Assembly (NCBI GenBank): GCA_009663005.1
Contig: CM018914.1
Location: 12,859,476-12,881,975, forward strand
DNA length: 22,500 nucleotides
Direction: 5' to 3'
Source of the DNA: Actinidia chinensis
Lineage: Eukaryota; Streptophyta; Magnoliopsida; Ericales; Actinidiaceae
The notes beneath the pieces were generated by a model. That model was not told the DNA's origin and did not search any database. It worked only from the letters and a program-made list of their open reading frames with translations. Each line of letters begins with the position of its first letter. Within the stretch, counting starts at the first letter, position 1. Positions 1 through 9,390 of the stretch are shown one piece after another. The position numbers and the translations under genes are program-made.

Positions 1-85
1 GTGTGTGTGAGCACACGTATGCATATAAGTAAATTTCCTCTTCAAAATTGGAGCCCTGTTAATTTTTAACTACTTTGTCGGTGAC

Positions 86-339
86 TGTTAAAAGAATTTC
101 TGTATTGTTTATTGCAAAATAAATAGAGTACACACAAATTCTCTTTATATTGAGGAAAACCCAAAAGGCATAAGTTTGTATAAGAAAATAACAATAAAGT
201 AACGTATCAATTAGAAAGATATTCAAAATATATTCTGAAATATATTGCTCGATTATAGATATGCATATGCAATAGATATTAGAGTATATTCTGAATATAT
301 ACAGAAATATATTCTAAATATATTAAAGATATTCTAACA
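86..339 (-). mobile_element. Solo LTR, copia type
   Basis: A 254-bp block starts TGTTAAAAGAATTTCTG and ends ATATTCTAACA. Read on the - strand it begins TGTTAGAATATC with repeated AATATATTCAGAATATA words, a start typical of plant copia LTRs, and has an AATAAA-like stretch (GCAATAAACAATAC) near its end. Flanks are GTGAC (81-85) and TTGAC (340-344), 4 of 5 identical. No internal region adjoins it. Confidence 0.78.
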
Positions 340-1002
340 TTGACAAGTAACTGCTTGATCCATCCTTATACTCAAATTATATCATACCCGAAATTATCTC
401 AAGTCTAAGCATCATTGACCTGTTTTTATGGAACAAAAAGGGTCCATACGAACATTCACGTAAACACGCAAAATAATATTTGACAAGGTTCGAATGGGTC
501 ATGGTGATTCCATAAAAACAAAACAATAAAAAATAGAAAAAAATGTACGACCTGTTTTCTGAAAAAGAACCCTAGGTAATTTCAGAAAAGAACTAGAACA
601 ATTTCGCCTTTAAATTTAAATTCAGAAAATGGATAAAGATTACTTAAATATATGCAATCGTGACAAGTTGATTGTTCAACGAGATTATGTTGTGTATGAG
701 CTAGAAGATCTTACCTTCAAATCCTCAATGTGGTTTGTGGAGAGAGAGAGAGAGAGATTTCAGGTGAAAGCCGTTTCAGGTGGTGGTGGTGGTAGAGTTC
801 TCATCGGGAGCAAATAATGGGCTATTGGGCTGTTTTGGTGGGCTTTATAATTACCGACCCAACTGCCTAGGGCCTGGATTTACCTTGGGCTTTTTGGCTC
901 CAACCTTTTTGTGGATAAAAGGAAAATGAAAAAATTGATGAATTAATAGCTAAATTTTATTTTATTTTTTCATCACAAATTCCTTAATCCAAATACAACA
1001 TT
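340..1002. other. AT-rich intergenic DNA
   Basis: Holds an (AG)n microsatellite at about 741-756 and a short (GGT)n run near 778-793. A 62-codon open frame at 629-817 contains both repeats and has no recognisable domain, so I do not call a gene. Confidence 0.6.
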
Positions 1003-1358
1003 AGGCTTTGTTTGGAACTGTGGGAAAAAATGAAAAATTAAATCTTTCCTTATTTGTTTCCTAATTGTTTTGGAAAAAAAAAAGTAAAATATTATTTTAT
1101 TTTTCTTCTCATTTTGAAATATTTCTTTCACATCCTTCCCTTTTCCTTTTTCATTTGTTAGTTTAAAGTTATTTTATTATTTTCTTTTCTATTTATTCTA
1201 AAATCAAACAAAGGAATTTTTTTTTTCTTTTTCATTCTATTTTCTTACAAAAACAAACAAACAAATAACTTATTTTTTCTAGAATCTTTCTTTCTTAATT
1301 TATTTATTTTCTCTTCTTTTTTTTCTTTTCTTTTTTCCACAAGTTCCAAACATAGCCT
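1003..1358. mobile_element. MITE-like element with terminal inverted repeats
   Basis: The left end AGGCTTTGTTTGGAACTGTG and the right end ACAAGTTCCAAACATAGCCT are imperfect inverted repeats of about 25 bp. The 356-bp interior is AT-rich and non-coding. Size, ends and interior fit a miniature inverted-repeat transposable element. Flanking target duplications are not clear, so the superfamily is not assigned. Confidence 0.7.
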
Positions 1359-1369
1359 GGATTTTTTTC

Positions 1370-1411
1370 ATATATATATATATTATATATATATATATAT
1401 ATTATATATAT

Positions 1412-1448
<37 letters not shown>
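1370..1448. repeat. (TA)n microsatellite
   Basis: Nearly pure alternating TA for about 79 bp with three phase breaks (ttata/taata). Self-complementary, so it can extrude as a hairpin, and length is likely polymorphic. Confidence 0.95.
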
Positions 1449-2022
1449 GATGTTTAATGTCAATGATTTTTACAAACTGTTTTATAGGATGATTATATAT
1501 AGTTTATCATACACAATTTACAACGAGATTGGTGAATTATTATAAACGCATGGCAAAACCTAAATATAAACTTCAAGCATCCAATCACTAATCAACACAT
1601 TATGATTTGTTGAGAAAATCATGGAACTTAACTAATTATATATTTCAATAAAATTTATAATGTGTCAATAAATAATTGAATGTGCATAACTCTTGTTACG
1701 CTGCATACATAAAACATAATTTTATTACAAATGGAGACTTCTCTTTATTATTAGTAGTCGTATTGTTATATTTGTCTTATGCTCAAAACCTCTTTAATAT
1801 GTAATATTTATCGTAAATACAAAACCAATCATAAGGATTTAGTCATAATAGTTTTTTTCAAGGTAGCAAGTATCTAACTATTTAGTAAAAAATGTTCCAA
1901 CAAATTCAGTAAAGATAAACATTTTTCTATTGCCATTACATTATTACAGCCATATCATGGAAACTCTAGAGAGAGAGATCAAATTCAAGGTGTCCACTGA
2001 GGTCTTTTGGGTATAGATATAG
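1449..2022. other. AT-rich intergenic DNA
   Basis: No coding similarity, RNA gene or repeat boundary recognised. Confidence 0.6.
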
Positions 2023-2220
2023 TCAGTTTGAGTAACCATGGACCTCATCATCATACACACCCTTCACGTTCCAATCCTTCACATCCGTCATCCCCAATGC
2101 TTGCTTCCAGTTAATAGAACAAAGGGCACAAAATAGAAGAGTAATTAGTACCCAAAATGAAGCTATATGAATCGAAAAAGGGCGTCCAAGTACACGTACT
2201 GTACAAGTCAAATTTAGCAA
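2023..2220 (-). CDS. Possible short ORF or terminal exon, hypothetical
   Basis: A 65-codon frame on the - strand. The first half is hydrophobic (FWVLITLLFCALCSINW); the end, GMTDVKDWNVKGVYDDEVHG, is hydrophilic and compositionally ordinary. It lies about 270 bp downstream, in the same direction, of the signal-peptide ORF at 2488-2730, and a pyrimidine-rich stretch precedes GCAAG near 2100, so its last 25 codons could be a second exon of that gene. I do not recognise the family, and it may be a chance frame. Confidence 0.2.
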   Translation of the reverse strand: MLNLTCTVRVLGRPFSIHIASFWVLITLLFCALCSINWKQALGMTDVKDWNVKGVYDDEVHGYSN

Positions 2221-2487
2221 GCTCTCGGGTGATGTTTTTATGTGACAACAGGACGAAGAATCAATTAAAAAAATTATTTACAATTATATTCAGATTAATT
2301 AATTAAGTTAATTTTTATTGAGCGATGACACCTTCGAAAATGGGAATATTTTACTGTGCCTAATCTTTGTACATGACCTAGCTAGAGAATAGAAAACAAA
2401 AAGGTAAATTTCACCAACTCTCTTGGTGTTTCTAACAAATGCAAATAAAGTGAACAATCCCTTATATTATTAAAATTTGAAGAAAAA

Positions 2488-2730
2488 TTAGAAAATATTT
2501 TCAGAGATACTCTTACAATATCGATCTATATGCCCATCTTGGCTACAATATGTATATATATACATAGAGAGAGAGAGAGAGAGAGAGACAGTTGATGGTC
2601 GTGGCTGCAGGGGAAGAGAAGATGGTTGACGTGGGTGAGGCTCTTCCGGCAATGTGGTGGTGAAAACGGGTCTGGCTTCAACATGTGAGAGCAGCAGCAC
2701 TGTGATGAAGAAAGCTACTATCTTTGCCAT
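2488..2730 (-). CDS. Possible small secreted peptide precursor, hypothetical
   Basis: An 80-codon frame on the - strand. Residues 1-20, MAKIVAFFITVLLLSHVEAR, have the shape of a signal peptide: Lys at 3, a hydrophobic core, and a small residue (Ala19) at a likely cleavage site. The following PVFTTTLPEEPHPRQPSSLP is Pro-rich. After residue 48 the frame enters a (CT)n microsatellite and stops being credible as protein. The start context is good (A at -3, G at +4) and a CT-rich leader precedes it. It could be exon 1 of a short gene continuing toward 2023. I recognise no peptide family. Confidence 0.3.
   Translation of the reverse strand: MAKIVAFFITVLLLSHVEARPVFTTTLPEEPHPRQPSSLPLQPRPSTVSLSLSLSMYIYTYCSQDGHIDRYCKSISENIF
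2566..2588. repeat. (GA)n microsatellite
   Basis: Uninterrupted GA run of about 23 bp next to a short (TA)n run. Confidence 0.95.
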
Positions 2731-2744
2731 GTCTTTGACAGACT

Positions 2745-2767
2745 CAGGAGAGGAGAGAGAGAGAGAG
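2745..2767. repeat. (GA)n microsatellite, interrupted
   Basis: GA-rich run just upstream of the ORF at 2730; on the - strand it is the CT-rich leader of that frame. Confidence 0.85.
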
Positions 2768-3479
2768 TACTACTGCAAGGTAAGGAGTCACACGAATGAA
2801 TCAGAAATTTGTTTAAGTGCCATGAATGAACCCGGAAATGATAAGCCAAAAAGTCAAAACCATGGGCATTAAATAACCAAATTCAATAATTCACATAGCT
2901 AAAGAGTCAATGGTTTTCTTCATTGGGAATATCATTTAGTGACATTAATTCAGAGAGAGAGGGAGACGTTTCCTCGAATCCTCGTCCTTCCTCCTTTTCT
3001 TGTCGATTCTTTTTGTTTTATGTTTGTGTTAGTAGTTCTATAGTCGCGATGAAACGTTGTTTTGTATACTTTAGAAATACACTCAATTAGAACTTCAGAT
3101 GATCCGAATCCCCACCACCACCAGCACATACAATGTAATTGTTTAATTTTTAAAAAATAATTATTTTTTTAAAAAAAATTGTTTTATTTTTTAACGCAAA
3201 CTATTTTTTTTAAAAAAGTTTTATTTTTTATTTTTTTAAAAATCTGTTTTATATTCTAAAAATTAATTTTAAAAAAAAACTATTTTATTTTTAAAAATAT
3301 ATATATATTTTCTAAATAAAATGTTTATTAATTTTGAAAAGCATCGCCCAAAACAAACGGAGCGTTAGAGTGATGTTGTACACACCAAAAAAATATTCAC
3401 TTGAGTTGTCTATGATATTGCACATAGTTTTATTTCAAGCTCTTATAAGTTTTAATCTATTCTTACATGCGAAGTCAAT
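2768..3479. other. Low-complexity intergenic DNA
   Basis: 3138-3330 is built of long A and T runs that could pair with each other (ttttttaaaaaa words). A boundary-like cgcccaaaacaaacgg near 3346-3361 might be one end of an AT-rich transposon relic, but no partner end was found. Confidence 0.5.
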
Positions 3480-3600
3480 AATAAGTGGATGCCAGTACTA
3501 ATTCAAGTAGCAAAAGATTTGGCCTTCCAACCAAGAAGTTGTGAGTTTAAATCTTAAAAGCAGACATTTTTTTCATATTATACAAAAAGTAGGTCTGTTT
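3480..3600 (+). mobile_element. Possible tRNA-derived SINE relic
   Basis: TAGCAAAAGATTTGGC (about 3508-3523) resembles a degenerate polymerase III A box, and TGTGAGTTTAAATCT (3540-3554) a degenerate B box (consensus GGTTCGAATCC), about 30 bp apart, followed by a T-rich tail. The word order aagtagc...ccttccaaccaagaagttgtgagttt is like plant SINEs. Highly decayed. Confidence 0.35.
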
Positions 3601-3696
3601 TTATGCAAAGTTAAGAAAAATTGTTAGTTTGTGTAGTTTTGTCCTTCTATTTGTTATGAGATATCTTCATCTATTTTTCTAAGAATTATTGTGAGG

Positions 3697-3710
3697 GCCT
3701 CTTAAGAGGC
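3697..3710. other. 14-bp perfect palindrome
   Basis: GCCTCTTAAGAGGC reads the same on both strands. No nearby gene gives it a role; it may be chance. Confidence 0.5.
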
Positions 3711-3989
3711 GGAGGTGCCCTAAGAGAGATGAGAAAGCATTATGAGACGGAACAATTTTATTTCTTACAATGGATGTTTCTTCTTCCTCTCTTTCATAGA
3801 CATAAGCGCACAACCAAATCACACATCTTTGCGTTATTTCTCTTTTTATTTTTCTATTTCATTATTTACTATCTTTCGCTAATTGATCAATCTTCTTATC
3901 ACCTCACCTTTTATGATTTGCAACTAGTACAATAAGTGCTACCTCACTAAGCTCGTGTAGGCCTCTGAAATTGTAACTCCCTTTGACCA

Positions 3990-4012
3990 AAATAATAATA
4001 ATAATAATAATG
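3990..4012. repeat. (AAT)n microsatellite
   Basis: About seven AAT units. Confidence 0.95.
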
Positions 4013-4421
4013 TTTCAGTGCACAACTATGACAAATCACAGCTCACACAAAGCATGGACCCCGTAATTTATGAACGAATTATTATCATTGATGGGATTAT
4101 AGACCCAAGAACTTGAGCACAGAACACTAAAACAGCCACATCAAAATGATATACACACCAATTAAATTCCCGGTAATGTTACACTATAAAGTTGTATTTG
4201 GTTGGATAAAATAAATTTTATAAAAAATGGAATGAAGATTTAAATAAAAAATTGAATGAAACGATGTAAAAATAGTTATTATTATTTTGTAAAGAATGGA
4301 ATGAAATGAAATCTACATTCTTTTATTATCCTAGCTTAATGGTTATTCCTACAGTTAAGCCACGCGATCGGCCCATCTGAGCTAATTTCCAGAACCCCAA
4401 GCCCATGGCCCAGAGGTGCCT
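4013..4421. other. Intergenic DNA, possible AT-rich repeat
   Basis: 4195-4330 has repeated aaaaatggaatgaa words and a ttggttggataaa start, like decayed MITEs, but no paired ends. Nothing coding. Confidence 0.4.
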
Positions 4422-4857
4422 TGTTGTACTCAAAACAAATCACTAATCACACACACAAAAAAAAATAGTCAAGATTTATGTCGTTTGACCATCGATACTT
4501 ACGTCCACGGAAAGAAATTAACAATCCACTATCGAACGAATGGATTACAAAGTGGGAGCGTCTTACAGTGCGTGGTTGCCGCCACCTGGCGCGTGCTGGC
4601 GTGTGGGACCCCCTCCGGGCGCGTGGCAGCCCGTGGGGCCTCTCTGGGCGCGTGGCTAAGACTGATCTTACTTGCCGATGATCAAGCGATGCGTGAGGGT
4701 GCGTCCAGACTCCGTTTTCGACGCGGTTTAGTGTTGGAGTTTCGTATCGATGCGAGAAACAGCCTGGTGCAATCATAAATATATTTTAAGCACTTCCGCG
4801 GACACCTAAATTTTGACTTGGGCTCTGAATCGCCTCGACTTGGACTCTGATATCAAT
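4422..4857 (-). mobile_element. Truncated LTR (copy 1) plus residual internal DNA
   Basis: 4422-4555 matches copy 2 at 4858: TGTTGTACTCAAAA, then agtcaagattta, acaatccactatcga and ggattacaa. After that the sequence becomes GC-rich (4565-4665), and it ends in GGACTCTGATATCAA (4842-4857), which on the - strand is a decayed initiator tRNA-Met PBS directly next to the next LTR. The layout suggests a collapsed element on the - strand, with most of the left LTR and the interior deleted. Confidence 0.65.
4565..4665. other. GC-rich island with GGGCGCGTGG repeats
   Basis: Short imperfect repeats ctggcgcgtg, ccgggcgcgtgg and ctgggcgcgtgg, about 30 bp apart, in otherwise AT-rich DNA. Overlapping open frames on both strands (4416-4778, 4447-4776) are a side effect of this composition. 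I read it as part of the element's leader. Confidence 0.6.
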
Positions 4858-5349
4858 TGTTGTACTCAAAATGAATAACTGATCATGCACACACAAAAGA
4901 CAGTCAAGATTTAAGTAATTCGGCCCAACCGATGGGCCTACCTCCACAGAGAGAAATTAACAATCCACTATCGAATAAATGGATTACAATGGAGGAGACT
5001 CACCTCTCAACTCACACCCTCTCTCACAATCTCTCTTTGTCTGGCCTCTCAATCTCAACTCACAGTACTCTGCTCTCAGCCCACAATACAACCTACAGAA
5101 AATCTAAGCACCCTACCCTCTCTTTTATAGACCAAGGGAAGAAGGTAGTAGACTCGTAACAGAATACTTAATTATTATCCTAATCTAATTAGGAAAATAA
5201 AAAGATAAGCGCTCTCAAAGTGTTCTAAATAACTCTAGAGTTTTATCGTCATATGGACACTCCATGTAAACTCCAACCGGATTTGGGCTTGGCTACTGGA
5301 CTTGAACTCATCCAAGTGGGCTTGAATTTATCCAGATGGGCTGGACTCA
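4858..5349 (-). repeat. LTR copy 2 of the TGTTGTACTC family
   Basis: Begins TGTTGTACTCAAAA directly after the PBS-like site. A - strand TATA (GTCTATAAAAGAG, near 5120-5132) gives the direction. Similarity to copy 3 (7848-8221, inverted) ends near gggctggactca, so I place the far edge at about 5349; GC-rich text to about 5497 may also belong. Confidence 0.65.
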
Positions 5350-5444
5350 ATAGTGCTGGGCTAGGGTCTGGGTTTTGTTGCCCATTGATAGGAATGGGGC
5401 TCGTATTTGGGCCAGGCTTCAAGCTGTAGACGCAGGTACTTTCT

Positions 5445-5458
5445 GGGGGGGGGGGGGG
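5445..5458. repeat. Poly-G run of 14
   Basis: Fourteen consecutive G. Length should be treated as uncertain, since such runs are sequencing-error prone. Confidence 0.9.
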
Positions 5459-5497
5459 CTTTGTCAGCCCATAGGTCTTGGGCCTAATTCACACCCC

Positions 5498-6709
5498 ATT
5501 GTCTATGAAATGAAAAAAAAATGTGAAATACGTATATAACCAAGTAAAAGAAGTAAAAGAACGAAAATGTAGGTGCACAAATTTTGAAACCTAATGACAC
5601 TTTATATGATGATTCAATAACAACACTATGCACCCTGTAAAATTTTATTATTTAGTAATAGAATTAAGCTTCTTTGCAATCTAAGTATTTTAGATTTATT
5701 TTGATGATTCAAACTATACATATTATAGATTACGTTGTAAAAATTAGTATGGTAAATAATCAAGTTAATCGGGTACAATTCAGTATCCGTTCGGTACTAT
5801 TTTTTAATTTATTAAATTAGTGTGGCGCATACAATTATACCTATGTATCATTTATTTTAATATAAATTAATATTGATCCAGTATTAATCAACATGATTTT
5901 TTATATTATTAAAATTCTCGATATAATTTATAATATGAACGATTTAAATTATTAAAATAAACTCAAAACAAAATTCAAAATACTTAAATTACACCAATAT
6001 AATCTCTTTTTAGATTGCACCTAAGCTGGTTGTTAATAGTAATGCTGTGACTTGCGTGTCATTGACATGGTATCACAGTTGCAGTAATTTTTTAATCGGT
6101 AAATACTGTGGTCCACAATGACATGAGACGTGATGAATTTTGTGCACAATAGTTGAAAATGGTGCTTGCAATAACAAAGAATCGTACACAAGTATATTTG
6201 AGTAGCGCCAAAATGGTTTACATCTCTCTCTCTCTCTCTCTCATCTGAGTTATCCCTTGGTTCATATCTCAAGTCGCCTTCAAACCATTAAAAAATTTTT
6301 GAAACAGATATTATTATGTTTTTTTTAAAATAAAGACATATTTGATTTTGATAATTATATTTGTTAATATTAAACTTAGTTAAAACTTATGATGAAAATT
6401 GTATTTAAGGAATGTCAAATGAATTCACATATATTAAATTACTTAATTAACTCAAAATAGCCTTGACCAAGTATGTTTTAAAATTAAACGTGCATGCATA
6501 GATAGATTGATAAACAACTTAAAAGTTGAAAGATTCATATGACTATTTCATATTCTTGAAAAAAAATAAAAATGCTCTTAAAAATAAGTCTACAAATGAT
6601 CACAATGGAATCCGTAAACTTTTACAAGTCATATTCAAAATAATTATGCAAATAAAATTAGTAGATGAGTCAAACCAACACTTACACTCATGGTTGATAG
6701 TTAACGGTC
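5498..6709. other. AT-rich intergenic DNA
   Basis: Contains a (TC)n microsatellite at about 6223-6242. Open frames of 79-89 codons here are low-complexity and show no domain. Confidence 0.6.
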
Positions 6710-6754
6710 TTGGTATGTTAAGAAAAAAACAGTGTAACAAGTGCTACTATCACA

Positions 6755-7200
6755 AGTTCGGTCGACTGAAGTTGAAACCCTTCAACCAAAAGTAGAACAT
6801 AGGCTCAAGCATTTGAAATAAGTACTCACTGAAAAAACAGAGCAAGTACGATCGAAGTTGAATTTTGATTGACCGAAGTTGAAGAAGCATAACCGAAATG
6901 AAACATAGGAACCAAGAGCTCACTGGAATAACAACGCAACATTGACCGAAATTAACTGAAATCTCGACCAAAGTTGAGATTCGATCAGCCGAAGCCAGAT
7001 GAGAGCTTAATTGAAGAAAAGAAAGCTTACAGGAAATATAGAGCAATGTTGACTGAAATTGACATTCGGTTGACCGGAAGTTACAAAACCCTCAACTGAA
7101 GTCAGCAATACTTTTAGCAAACAAAAAGAATAACTCACTGAAAAGTTAGTGCAACCTCGACCGAAGTTGAAGTTCGGTCGACCAAAGTATCGACCGAATT
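6755..7200. repeat. Imperfect tandem repeat of about 90-110 bp units
   Basis: Five diverged units centred near 6765, 6860, 6955, 7060 and 7170, each with (a)ccgaagttga and, in most, an inverted partner such as ttcggtcgacc, linked by ctcactgaaaa-type text. Every unit therefore carries its own small inverted repeat. Confidence 0.65.
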
Positions 7201-7347
7201 TTGAAAACTTTCATCTTGCACGTCCAAATCAAGATCTAATAGATGAGATTCAATCAGAATGGCTGAAGCATTAAATGCAACAATGACTCTTTTCAAGTTT
7301 GGGCATATAAATTCAATCCTTGGGGTTGTTAGTAGAATATTGAGTGC

Positions 7348-7354
7348 TATAAAA
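7348..7354 (+). promoter_or_regulatory. TATA box of the 6710-7844 LTR
   Basis: TATAAAA in the context gagtgctataaaaacttatc, placed where a U3/R boundary is expected, pointing toward the chaperonin pseudogene. Confidence 0.5.
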
Positions 7355-7847
7355 ACTTATCTACACTTGTATTCAATACTTCAATTTCTTGATCGTTTAT
7401 TATGAGTTTGATTTGTCAAGATCAAAGAGAGTAAGATCACTCTAGATAGAAAACCTCATTTAAAATCATCTTTGATTTAGAGTTGTTGATGCTTAGATAC
7501 TTCAAACAATTACTCCCTTTTAGAATTACTAAAGTGATATAAAATTCCAAGAGAGGGATTCTTTGAAGACGAGAGTGTTCTGTGATTGTAAAGGTTGTTC
7601 AAGCACCCGTAAGCTTAAAGATAGTAAATTTCCAAGGAGAACCTTAGAGAGTGGACATACGTTAAGATTTTCCGAACCACTATAAATCGTTTGTACTCTT
7701 TTCTTTCCTCTCTTTAAATTGATTATATACTTATTTAGACTAAGAGTGCATTGTTAAGACTTTTTGAACATAAATTTTAATTGGTCATTAATCCTTGCAA
7801 ACCTATTTCACCCCCATCTCATAGTTTGCATTCTAGCTAATACATTT

Positions 7848-8221
7848 TGATGAGTCCAGCCCACTATTGGGCCCAAGCCGAAATAGTATATTTGGGTCCA
7901 AGCTCAAGCTTGTTTAGTAACCCTAGCTTTTCTCTATAAATATGATGGGAGAGAGAAAATTAGGGTGTGGGATTGTGTTGGGTTGGATGAGAGTAGAGAG
8001 AGAAAATGAAGAGAGAAAAAGAAGAGAGGCAAGAGAGGCTGAGAGAGATTATGAGAGAGAGGTTGAGAGTGAGTTAAGAAAGTGGATCTCCTCTTTTTAT
8101 AATCCTCTCGTTTGATTAGTGAATTATTTATTTATCTCCGTAGACGTGAGTATCATTGGCCAAACCACGTAAATTACTATAGTCTTGTGTGTGTGATTGG
8201 TGATTTGTTTTGAGCACAACA
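7848..8221 (+). mobile_element. Solo LTR (copy 3 of the TGTTGTACTC family) next to Cpn60 exon 1
   Basis: Reverse complement of the family at 4422 and 4858: it ends tgatttgttttgagcacaACA and starts TGATGAGTCCAGCCC. A + strand TATA (TATAAATA, 7935-7942) is followed by a GA-rich leader. Flanks CATTT/GGTTT match only 3 of 5. No PBS or coding region adjoins it. Confidence 0.7.
7935..7942 (+). promoter_or_regulatory. TATA box of LTR copy 3
   Basis: TATAAATA in ttctctataaatatgatggg. It lies about 310 bp upstream of the chaperonin exon 1 remnant and faces it. Confidence 0.55.
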
Positions 8222-8252
8222 GGTTTCACTAATTTCACTCTCTGGAATCACC

Positions 8253-8406
8253 TTGGCATGTTCACTCACCCTCACATGCAACTTCGACTCACAACCAAAC
8301 ATTGCCTAATTTTATTAAGAAACCTTCCATCCCTACACTGACCCCAAAAGCCATGGCCAAAGAGCTCTACTTCAACCACGATGGTTCCACTACAAAGAAG
8401 CTCCTG
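8253..8406 (+). pseudogene. Cpn60 exon 1: transit peptide remnant and mature N-terminus
   Basis: The part from 8347 reads KAMAKELYFNHDGSTTKKLL, the start of a mature plastid Cpn60 beta chain. Upstream, TTG GCA TGT TCA CTC at 8253 reads ACSL and would be MACSL in a related gene if TTG were ATG, so the start codon looks lost. That frame meets a stop (NIA then TAA) before the mature region, which lies in another frame, so at least one frameshift separates them. The donor is unclear: CTCCTG is followed by gttcca, but that join does not keep phase with exon 2, and reading on meets TGA at once. An LTR ends 31 bp upstream. Confidence 0.75.
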
Positions 8407-8515
8407 GTTCCATTGAAAGCCCTTTGATTTTTTGAGTTATCGATAGAGAGTTCTAGTTGTTTTCTTATTGATTTATTTCTATGCTAATTGGTTCGGTTGT
8501 TTTGGTTTGGTACAG

Positions 8516-8636
8516 GCGTGACTTGGTGGCAGAGTTGGTTGGATTGACAATGGGCCCAAAGGGTAGGAATGTGGTTTTGCAGAACAAGTATGGTCCTCCC
8601 AAGATTGTCAATGATGGTGAAACTGTTCTCAAAGAT
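8516..8636 (+). pseudogene. Cpn60 exon 2: equatorial domain, ATP-site region
   Basis: The exon follows a tacag acceptor and ends at GAT before gtaact. In the open frame it reads [20 protein letters not shown] and then [20 protein letters not shown], the conserved nucleotide-binding segment. The first bases (GCGTGAC) appear one base short of the expected join with exon 1, so the exon 1/2 junction may itself be a frameshift. No internal stop is present. Confidence 0.85.
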
Positions 8637-9390
8637 GTAACTTCTACCTCCAAATAGGGTCCATTTTTTTATCCCTGTAGCGTACATTTTATTCTAGTTT
8701 TAAGTTGTTCCACAATTTTTGGTGATTCTTTGTTGAAGAGAGTGGTTCTAACTTCTAAATAGAATGTTCCTAATTCTGATTAGGCTAAATGAAATGGAGG
8801 GAACAAATCATGTGATTGTATCATCATCAATAGGCTCTAGTAACCCTTATGTACTAGTCTTCATGCTTGTACTGTTAAGATTTAAAATTGACCCATCACG
8901 GTTACATCGGTGAATTTTGAGGAATTTCAGTGCAAACTTTGATATTTTCAAGTTGTTTTTAGCTCCATGTTGGTTACCGTGAAACAAAAAGGTTTCTGCC
9001 ATTGTGAAAGAAAATTCTGGATTCTTTAGATTTTGGTCTACAGGGGACTTGTATGAATCCTTACAATGGGTTCGAACAAATGCAAAAAAGAATTCATTCT
9101 AAGATAAGAGACAAGGTTGTGCTATGAAGGAAGATTGTAATGTAGTTTATCTCAGGGAAACTATGTAGAGATTCAAAGATTTAGAATCAACTAGTAATGG
9201 GGCAAATCCCTACGGAATCTTTATTGCCTAGGTCACTTATGCATGTTTCTTAGGGACTTCAGTGAATTGTTTATTGTTTAGATATTTATTCAACGCCTTC
9301 TATTGTGGACTGCAAAGAATGAAGAAGAATTATACAGCGCTACTCTCCTGAATGATGGATTTCCATTTCATTATAATTTGCTTTAATCAG
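8637..9390 (+). other. Pseudogene intron 2
   Basis: This 754-bp stretch between exons 2 and 3 begins gtaact and ends atcag. It is AT-rich and holds no recognisable repeat, RNA gene or coding similarity. Confidence 0.7.

Larger units (their letters stand above)
6710..7844 (+). mobile_element. LTR-like sequence with U3 tandem repeats (boundaries approximate)
   Basis: The left half has repeated gaccgaagttga/ttcggtcgacc units; a TATA box (TATAAAA, 7348-7354) lies at the middle. The right half contains gattgtaaaggttgttcaagcacc, ccgaaccactataaatcg, gtgcattgttaagac and ttggtcattaatccttgcaaacctatttcaccccc. I know this word series from LTRs of plant retrotransposons. It ends CTAATACA. No internal domains follow, so it is a solo or truncated LTR in + orientation. 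Confidence 0.55.

Noticed and set aside
629..817. 62-codon + strand frame
   Set aside because: Runs through (GA)n and (GGT)n microsatellites; no recognisable domain or flanking signals.
3729..3935. 68-codon + strand hydrophobic frame
   Set aside because: Phe/Leu/Tyr-rich because of T-rich DNA; no start context, homologue or second exon seen.
4416..4778. Overlapping long frames on both strands (120 and 109 codons)
   Set aside because: They arise from the GC-rich scrap between LTR copies, with no domain and low-complexity Arg-rich text.
4843..4857. Proof of an intact element between 4422 and 5349
   Set aside because: The PBS-like site is imperfect, no gag-pol is present and no target duplication could be matched, so only a collapsed remnant is claimed.
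6526..7046. Frames of 89 (+) and 98 (-) codons
   Set aside because: The second overlaps the LTR tandem repeat; both are compositional.
6755..7200. CRISPR-like or satellite array
   Set aside because: Repeats are too diverged, spacing is uneven and the setting is a plant LTR U3 region.
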